This document shows, piece after piece, positions 57,454 to 64,000 of a DNA stretch of 64,000 nt. The position numbers and the translations under genes were made by a program. Positions within the stretch are counted from its first letter, which is position 1. Every line of letters begins with the position of its first letter. The stretch is from Siphonodentalium dalli (lineage: Eukaryota; Mollusca; Scaphopoda; Gadilida; Siphonodentaliidae): positions 110,073,319 through 110,137,318 of the forward strand of contig CP136066.1 in the NCBI GenBank assembly GCA_032622095.1, given 5' to 3'. The notes under the pieces are model-generated. The model ran no database searches. It saw nothing but the letters and a program-made list of their open reading frames with translations, and had not been told where the DNA came from.

Positions 57454-59084
57454 TAGATGTTGTTAATCTTTCCAGGAACCGTATTTTCCCTTGTGTTCAT
57501 ATTGTCATGGTTGATTGAATTTTAGGGGCCACAGAGAGCTTAAAAGATTATCATTGAAGATTATGGATTTTAGTGTCCAAGCTACTTGTAAACCATTGTA
57601 ATGTGTGAAACCATTCATTTTATTGAGGGCTACTTACTTTCTTTTATATGAACTATGGTAATCTGTTTCGATTTAGGGGTCATAGGGACCAGCATCCTCA
57701 TCATATTATGTCTGTATAACATTATAAAGATAACACTTTTGTATTGTATAAACTACATATATTTTTTGAAAACCTTACACCCCTGTTATGAAACACTTAA
57801 TATTGCATGTACCTGACAATATAAGAATTCCTTATTTAATACACAGGTCAGATCAGATCTCATCTGTCCATGTTTGCTAAACAAATGACAACTGGGGAGA
57901 ATGGGGGGGGGGGGGGCATAATTAAAGTACAATTTAAATTTGAGATGGATGTTTTGTAAGAAGTCTGGCTTGTTAACAAATAATAATTTCTCTTTATACG
58001 TGAATGAATTTTGAATATCTGGATTTATCACTTTTGCTTCCAATGAGTTAACTAATTAAACTCCTATAAACATCCTCCGAAATCACTAAACCGTTGGATC
58101 TCACAGTGATAGGTCCTTGGTGAATAGGGACATAGTTAATTAGTTATGCGATTTAAAACTACTCCCCCACCCAAAATACTTTAACCCCTTCTTAAGACAA
58201 ATTATTTGAGCTTCTGATTAGGTGTTGATCTTTCACAACAATTAATATCTCGATCTAGTTCTAAAACCTGGTTTGTCCGATATTTTATTTCTGATTTACT
58301 GCCCTTAGTTTGTCTATTTATTTATAGAAATATTATGACCGCTAGCGCTTTAAAACTTGGAACAAATTTTCGCCAACCGATTCAATTCATATTGGGTATA
58401 TGGATCTTTCATATGAAACAATATCTTGATCGAGTATATATGACATGTACGGTACGCGTCTGCTTTATGTTATGGTAGTGTGACAGTGGACTCGATCCAA
58501 TTACTATACACGACCATAGCATACAGCATGCAATCGTGTATGTAGGGACGGCGCAATTATGGACAGTATATATATAGTATGGGGGTAGCGCGTTTTGCAA
58601 GCCCATGTGGTAAAACAGTTTATAAAACCATCAGCCATTCGGAATTGATTCATATGCTTAAAAATCCACGGTCCGCTTTGACATCAAATTTGAAATTGCC
58701 TATAATTAAGCCAATTATCAGCTGCAAAAGAATAATGATATTACCGTGTTCCTTAAACAACATAATTCTTGTGGCACATACCACGACAACATCCGCAAAA
58801 TAACCCATGTGTAAACACGCTCTAAGTAATATACTTCGCCGAAAACGATCACAAAAGCTCCTCATTAATTGAAAACGCTCTTTATTATTTTTCTACCACT
58901 TTTGGGTTGTTAAAGCATGGACGCTAGCGCTCCTTATGCGATCATTGGAATTTTTGCTTAGCTGACAAAAATTCAAAAGGTGTTAAAACTTCATATTTTG
59001 AATGTCGATATACGGTCATCCCAACCTCATTACTTTTTTTTAAAGGCACGTGCGGCCTTAATTGTCGAAAATATTCATATTTGT
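57454..59084. other. unannotated sequence
   Basis: No gene recognised. A run of about 13 G lies at 57905. Short frames near 58.4-58.9 kb on both strands lack motifs. Confidence 0.35.
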
Positions 59085-59537
59085 TCCAAGCACCGTAAAC
59101 AGAAAAACATTAAAACGCATACAGTTCCGTTCATATATACCATGACCATCGCGTAAACAGCATGTTATCATAAAGACCTACTATATTTTACCTAAGCAAG
59201 AGCCTGATTGTGTTACTGAAGACAGCACAATGCTACTGGCTAATCACACACAAATGGCATAAACGCTCTTTATTAGTTCCATATCAGGTATTCACCAACA
59301 AAGAACGCTCTTTATGTTTACCATCATAATATAAACAAACGCCAGAAAAGTAACTTTTTATGCCTTTGTTTACAAAACAAAGGTCAAACATATGACCATA
59401 ACATACTGTTTATACGATATTTCTTATTTGAATACGGACAAAGTCTATCTACATTTTGATGTTCTTTCTGTTTGTGGCGGTTTTTGACGGGTGGAGATAT
59501 TTTCACAGGATACCCACCGCCAAGGCCAACCGTATCT
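59085..59537. mobile_element. TTAA-bordered element I, right-end copy
   Basis: Ends ...GGCCAACCGTATCT before TTAA at 59538-59541, the inverse of the 50807 start. 'caccgtaaacagaaaaaca' and 'catcgcgtaaacagcatgtta' near 59095-59170 match 50852-50930. The left limit is approximate. Confidence 0.5.
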
Positions 59538-59750
59538 TTAATTAACGGGTTCCGTTCGAATTATTTTCTGCTATAGAAATTAACGTACAGATTAATTGCG
59601 GTTTTATTGTGTGATATTGGACATCTATAGGGCATCTTTTATTCTAACCCAATCAATTTAGATTGAAATAGTCATTAGTTTTTTACATTTTCCAACCATA
59701 GTTCTAAGGTTATAAACGTTGGAATTGTCTAACATTTTGTAAAGTTTTAA

Positions 59751-59791
59751 AGGTACTCAATCCGAACAGAGGGTACCCATATCATCAAGAT

Positions 59792-59827
<36 letters not shown>

Positions 59828-60206
59828 TTTCTTCAAAATACTCTTCAGTTATCAGAATCAATTAATTGCAACAAAATAATGCTATTAACCTATGGTATCA
59901 AATTTCCCAAAACGTGCATTTTATTCAATGAAATATGGCCATGTTATCACTTGAGTATTCACGATATTTATCCGTAATACCACTTGTTTTTTTTAGAGTT
60001 ATCCATCTTCGTCCGTAATTTTGACCGAGACCATCCATTTGTCGGCGTGTTTCTGGGCCACAAACAATAGAAATAACTAACTTCAAATATCGATATCTGA
60101 TCACTCTGAGCTTTAATGGGTAGGTTCCTCGACTCGATTCAAATATTTTTTACCCCCGAAGTCAAAGAAATAGTAATTTAGGGGTGTTTAATCGGATTGA
60201 GTACCT
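59751..60206. mobile_element. TTAA-flanked MITE family B, copy 2
   Basis: 456 bp from AGGTACTCAATCCGA to TCGGATTGAGTACCT, between TTAA at 59747-59750 and 60207-60210. Contains a (CAA)n microsatellite near 59.80 kb. Its terminal repeats are perfect over 15 bp, the least decayed of the three copies. Confidence 0.85.
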
Positions 60207-60237
60207 TTAATTGAGTTTAAACTGTATCAGTAGATCA

Positions 60238-60593
60238 TTTTGACAGGGAATCTTATAAAATCGAAAATATAACATGGGGAATATATTTCTTTGTTATTAT
60301 CTCTTTCTTAATGTAATGTGACTCAATGTATGTGAATGTCCCAACTCGAAATTTCACGATTTAAGTGACTTTGTGAGCGATTTTTCTTTGCGTTTCTTAC
60401 AATTGTGGAAATTTTCCTGGGTAATTAATTTAATGCTTATTGCGATATCGGCTCACAAAAGTCAAAGTAAAGCATGCAATTTCAAGTTTGGACCTTCCCA
60501 TATAGTGAAGTGTACACTATTAAGGAACATATAATTATTAATAAATATATTCCCTGTGTTATTTTTTCGACTTTATAAGGTTCCCTGTCAAAA
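60238..60593. mobile_element. foldback element L
   Basis: 356 bp beginning TTTTGACAGGGAA and ending TTCCCTGTCAAAA. The arms are imperfectly complementary over most of the length ('cttataaaatcgaaaatataac' versus 'gttattttttcgactttataag'; 'aagtgactttgtgagc' versus 'gctcacaaaagtcaaag'). No clear target duplication. Confidence 0.7.
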
Positions 60594-63350
60594 CTTCAAA
60601 AAAGTTCCAAGGTTTTGTACTGGTGGAATATGATCTCTACGGGCGTCAGCCATAGTAGATAATCATGGCATGATCTTCTATATCAGTTGCAATATTCCAG
60701 GTGGAGGTGCAAATCAAGTTTCATCGACTTGAAAAATTTGTCCTATAAGGGACTTTTGCAAATATTTAATTGATCACCCCTCCGTTTAACAACTTAAAAC
60801 CACGTCCCTGCATCGGGCGCGTTATTTAAACTCTTGCAATCAGCGTTGACCAGAACCCCCAATGGTCATTTTGAACTCCTCGACCGGTGACCTCTGGGCC
60901 TGAAACGGTGACGGAATCTGACGAGGTTTGCCAAATGCCCCAATGGTCACCCTGGCACGTCGAATTGGCTTGCAACACCCATTTCCGAGCTCCTTCTAAA
61001 AACGCGCCCATAAACAATCGGGCACCTGTTATAGTGCGGTAAAATACTCGTCAATATTTAGAGATACGCCCAATAACTGAAGTCGGTTGACACGACAATT
61101 TGTCGCGCAAGGCTGGAATTAGCCAATCGGATCAGATCCCGGAAGTAATATGGACGTTGTAAAGTTGTCAGACTAAAACTTTTTACAGAGATCTATGGCA
61201 ATATGTTCTTAGACTTTTGAAGAAATATTCTCTTCTTTGCAGGTACGAACACAATCGCTACATGTTTTGTAATCGTTTTGTTGATCTCCAAGAGCTATCA
61301 AAGTAGAGGTACTGATTAGACGCGGGAATAATTATAGGATATAGTTATCTAAAACCTGATCTGATCACCAGTGATCACACACTGTGCCGGTTATAAGTTA
61401 TATGATCACACGGCACAATCGTTTCGACGATTCTACGACCAATTCCACGATTCTGCGGCTTGACAACCACGGTGCTACGGCAGTTTAACTATTGTGCGAC
61501 CTTATTATACGTGATATTTTAGGACAAACTTGGATAAAGGGGCTTTTTACTGAATTGGGACGATAAAAGTGGGCTTCTTCTTGTATTTGTCGTGTAGAGT
61601 TTACTTTGCAGGTCCACCAGGTTGACTCACAGAATACATACGAAGATGAGATCTATACATAAAATGAGTAACAATCGGCTCGGTCAAATCTGGATAATCA
61701 GATAAAACCGCGAACTGATCGCAAAAAGTCATTTCTTGCGCTACAAAGGGACCTTAAAGTAACAGTGCGAAAATTAACATCCAACGTAAGCTTTGATAAG
61801 CATAAATGTATTATTTGTCAAATTCGTACCTCTGTTGACGCAATATTCGATTAAACTAAACACAGAAATGCAGTAAAAATGTCAACTATTTGGCAACGCC
61901 CCGCTTCGACCATGACAACGACGATTGTGCGACTCGTTGAACGGTAATTTCCATTTGTATACGACTTATCTCTCACTGATCGGGCAGCTTAGTTCTGCGT
62001 TTAAGCCCATTATGCTGCATCAATAATGTTTGGAACTGTGCCTTCGTTATACAATGCACATGTCCTGGATTCAATACAGTACGGTACTGTGTATTTACTG
62101 GTCCCCACATGTGAAGATATAGAGACCGAGTCACATAAGATATTTGTCGCTAAACGAGCATTCTTAGATTAGAACATGACAAAATTCCCAACTTACATGT
62201 ACCTGAACATTTTCCTTCTTAGTGCACCCAGCGGTTTTGTAATTTCTGTAAAGTTGACTTGTTCATACGAAAATGTCACCACTTAGCCTACCATAACATG
62301 AGTTATTTTAGTCATATTCTGATTAGCAGGTAGGCCCTACATATAAAGATGTCCTCGAAAAAATTATTGATCGTTTAGTTACTTTTATAAAGGTGTTTGT
62401 ATGAAAGTATTAGTTAAAATTCTTCGAAAGAGGTGTGGTTATCAGAAACTGAAATATAATAAGCAACACTTTTTACAAAATAAAAATTAAAGGGATAGAT
62501 AACAGAAAAATTGCGGTTTTAGTCTACATGTCAAAGTTCTGGAGGTACCATTCCATATATGGATTTATGAATATTCATGAAATACATGCCCGCATTCACG
62601 GAAAATATATAGTGGTAATTAAGGACGGATAATAATGATTTATATAGAGGATCCCCAATGAGTTATGTTGGGATATAACATTTTATAAAACGAGTTTATT
62701 AACTGTGTTTATACCTTTTTTTAAAATATCAAAATCCTTAAAAGAAGCTGAAAATGCATGCAGAATGGATATATTTACGGCGTCGGCCGAGACGCTTCAC
62801 AAACGTATACGACAGTATAGCACACTCTGGCTGGCGACGAAAAAATATAGTCCCACAATTTGCCTCTGTTTTTTGTATCTATTTTCGTAAATGCAAAGAA
62901 GTTGGACAAAAAATTGCAATATCTAGTGTTGGTGTCATGCGAGGCTTTTCGAAAATAGTATTAATCCGCGCGGTCATTGCTGGTGTGATGTCAAGTATCC
63001 CGGGAAGCACGCACCTATTCGCCATTTAGTGGATATACGGAAATATGCAATGGCTCTTTTAATGATACAATATATACAATTTTGCCAAAATGAAAAGACA
63101 CATTTAAAATGGAACATTATTTTGTCTCGAAGGTGTCTTTACTTCCTCTTATGTTGTGGTAAGGAAATCAATATTATTTTTTTTAATCGCAGTTTTTTTT
63201 TAGCTCGTTTTCCTTGTTAAAATGTGGTTATGTGATCAAGTGGATTTCAAATTCGTCCCAATTATATGCAATTTATTAACCTCGTCCATTAAAGTCGGTT
63301 CAAGCCTCGCTAAGATCAGCTCGAATAAACTCATTAGAGATTATATATCC
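60594..63350. other. 2.75 kb unannotated sequence
   Basis: No gene, RNA or repeat recognised; open frames are short and without motifs. Confidence 0.4.
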
Positions 63351-63351
63351 T

Positions 63352-63485
63352 CCCTCCCCTCTCTCTCTCCCTTCCTCCCTCTCTCCCACTCTCTCTCTCT
63401 CTCTCTCTCTCCCTCTCACTCTCCCTCTCCCTCTCACCCTTCCCTGCCCTCTCACCCTCTCTCTATCTCTCCCTCTATATATACA
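63352..63485. repeat. CT-rich microsatellite
   Basis: Imperfect (CT)n/(CCCT)n of about 130 bp followed by a (TATA/CATA) tract. The Ser/Pro/Leu-rich translation is an artefact. Confidence 0.9.
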
Positions 63486-64000
63486 TATATGTATATATTA
63501 TCATCTCCGATACCTGGATGTCAAAATATGGAATTATACCGGTACTCAAAACAAAATTATTTTAAATGTGGAGTTAATTTCTAAGGCGACCCTTCCCCAA
63601 CATCGATACCACAACGCAACTGAGAAAAAGACATGTTGACGATAAGAAAATACCGAGGCATTGTGAGTCGGCTGCTAGTTAGGCGTACAGGCAGACGGAA
63701 TGAAAGTTGGATAGGCGGAAAGGCAATTTAAATCATGTAATGTGTGGTACATAGATATGGAAATTAAACCTGTACAGTATAGCAATATGCGATTCGACAT
63801 TACTTTATTTTCCTCAGCTGGCTCCAAATAAAAAGTCTTAATCTCGTAGCCTTGATGTGACTCATATGCGTATTCATGTCTATTATAAATAGCGAGCATG
63901 ACATTCACTAGAAAGCGACTTCTCGTGAGCATGCACGAGTTAATGAAATTTCAATTGCTGGTCGCACAATCGTTGTTGTCATAGTTGACTACTCGGCGTT
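63486..64000. other. unannotated window end
   Basis: No feature recognised in the last 500 bp. Confidence 0.4.

Noticed and set aside
63222-63584. 120-codon Ser/Pro/Leu-rich protein
   Set aside because: Most of it is the CT microsatellite.

Overview
The window is 64 kb of AT-rich animal nuclear DNA, probably from a mollusc or another lophotrochozoan. The evidence is one clearly metazoan NPRL2 coding sequence, an APE-type LINE of a kind common in marine invertebrates, and dispersed repeats with 'cgtccgtccatccg' and 'accgaatgggttcatatttgg' segments that I recall from bivalve and gastropod genomes. There is no bacterial-style operon, rRNA, CRISPR array or recognisable canonical tRNA gene. Gene density is very low and most of the interpretable sequence is mobile-element debris.

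Layout. 1-3.3 kb: two TTAA-flanked inverted-repeat elements (B1, C) that share one TTAA. 3.3-8.8 kb: a minus-strand LINE with frameshifted ORF1 and ORF2. 9.4-9.9 kb: a trinucleotide microsatellite. 10.1-11.0 kb: the first copy (A1) of an inverted-repeat family with hairpin-forming ends. 13.3-21.2 kb: a candidate autonomous DNA transposon. It has a broken minus-strand gene (15446-18334) with an AT-hook, Cys-rich motifs, a DDE-like core and a C-terminal PHD finger, lies between two blocks of a repeated 'TTTGTGTAATG' motif, and carries nested elements A2, D1 and a foldback. 21.25-22.88 kb: a piggyBac-like TTAA element (F). 26-31 kb: tandem duplications and a 220-bp dispersed repeat. 31.85-33.19 kb: a foldback element whose ends are arrays of a 16-bp repeat. 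36-37.4 kb: a 376/382-bp direct duplication. 38.6-39.6 kb: a hAT-like element. 40-46 kb: degenerate tandem and dispersed repeats and B3. 47.1-48.25 kb: NPRL2, the one intact and confidently named gene, with an uninterrupted coding sequence. 48.3-60.6 kb: a dense mixture of dispersed repeats, a 165-bp-period array (52.9-54.1 kb), a second hAT-like element (K), A5 with a nested 119-bp foldback, B2 and L. 60.6-64 kb: nothing recognised apart from a CT microsatellite.

The only host function supported is NPRL2, a GATOR1 subunit that restrains TORC1 when amino acids are scarce. The most unusual content is the broken PHD/DDE gene with its flanking repeats, and the number of short non-autonomous elements at TTAA sites: three B copies, two D copies, C, F and two I ends. 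Element boundaries come from reading terminal repeats and target-site duplications by eye; superfamily names are inferences.
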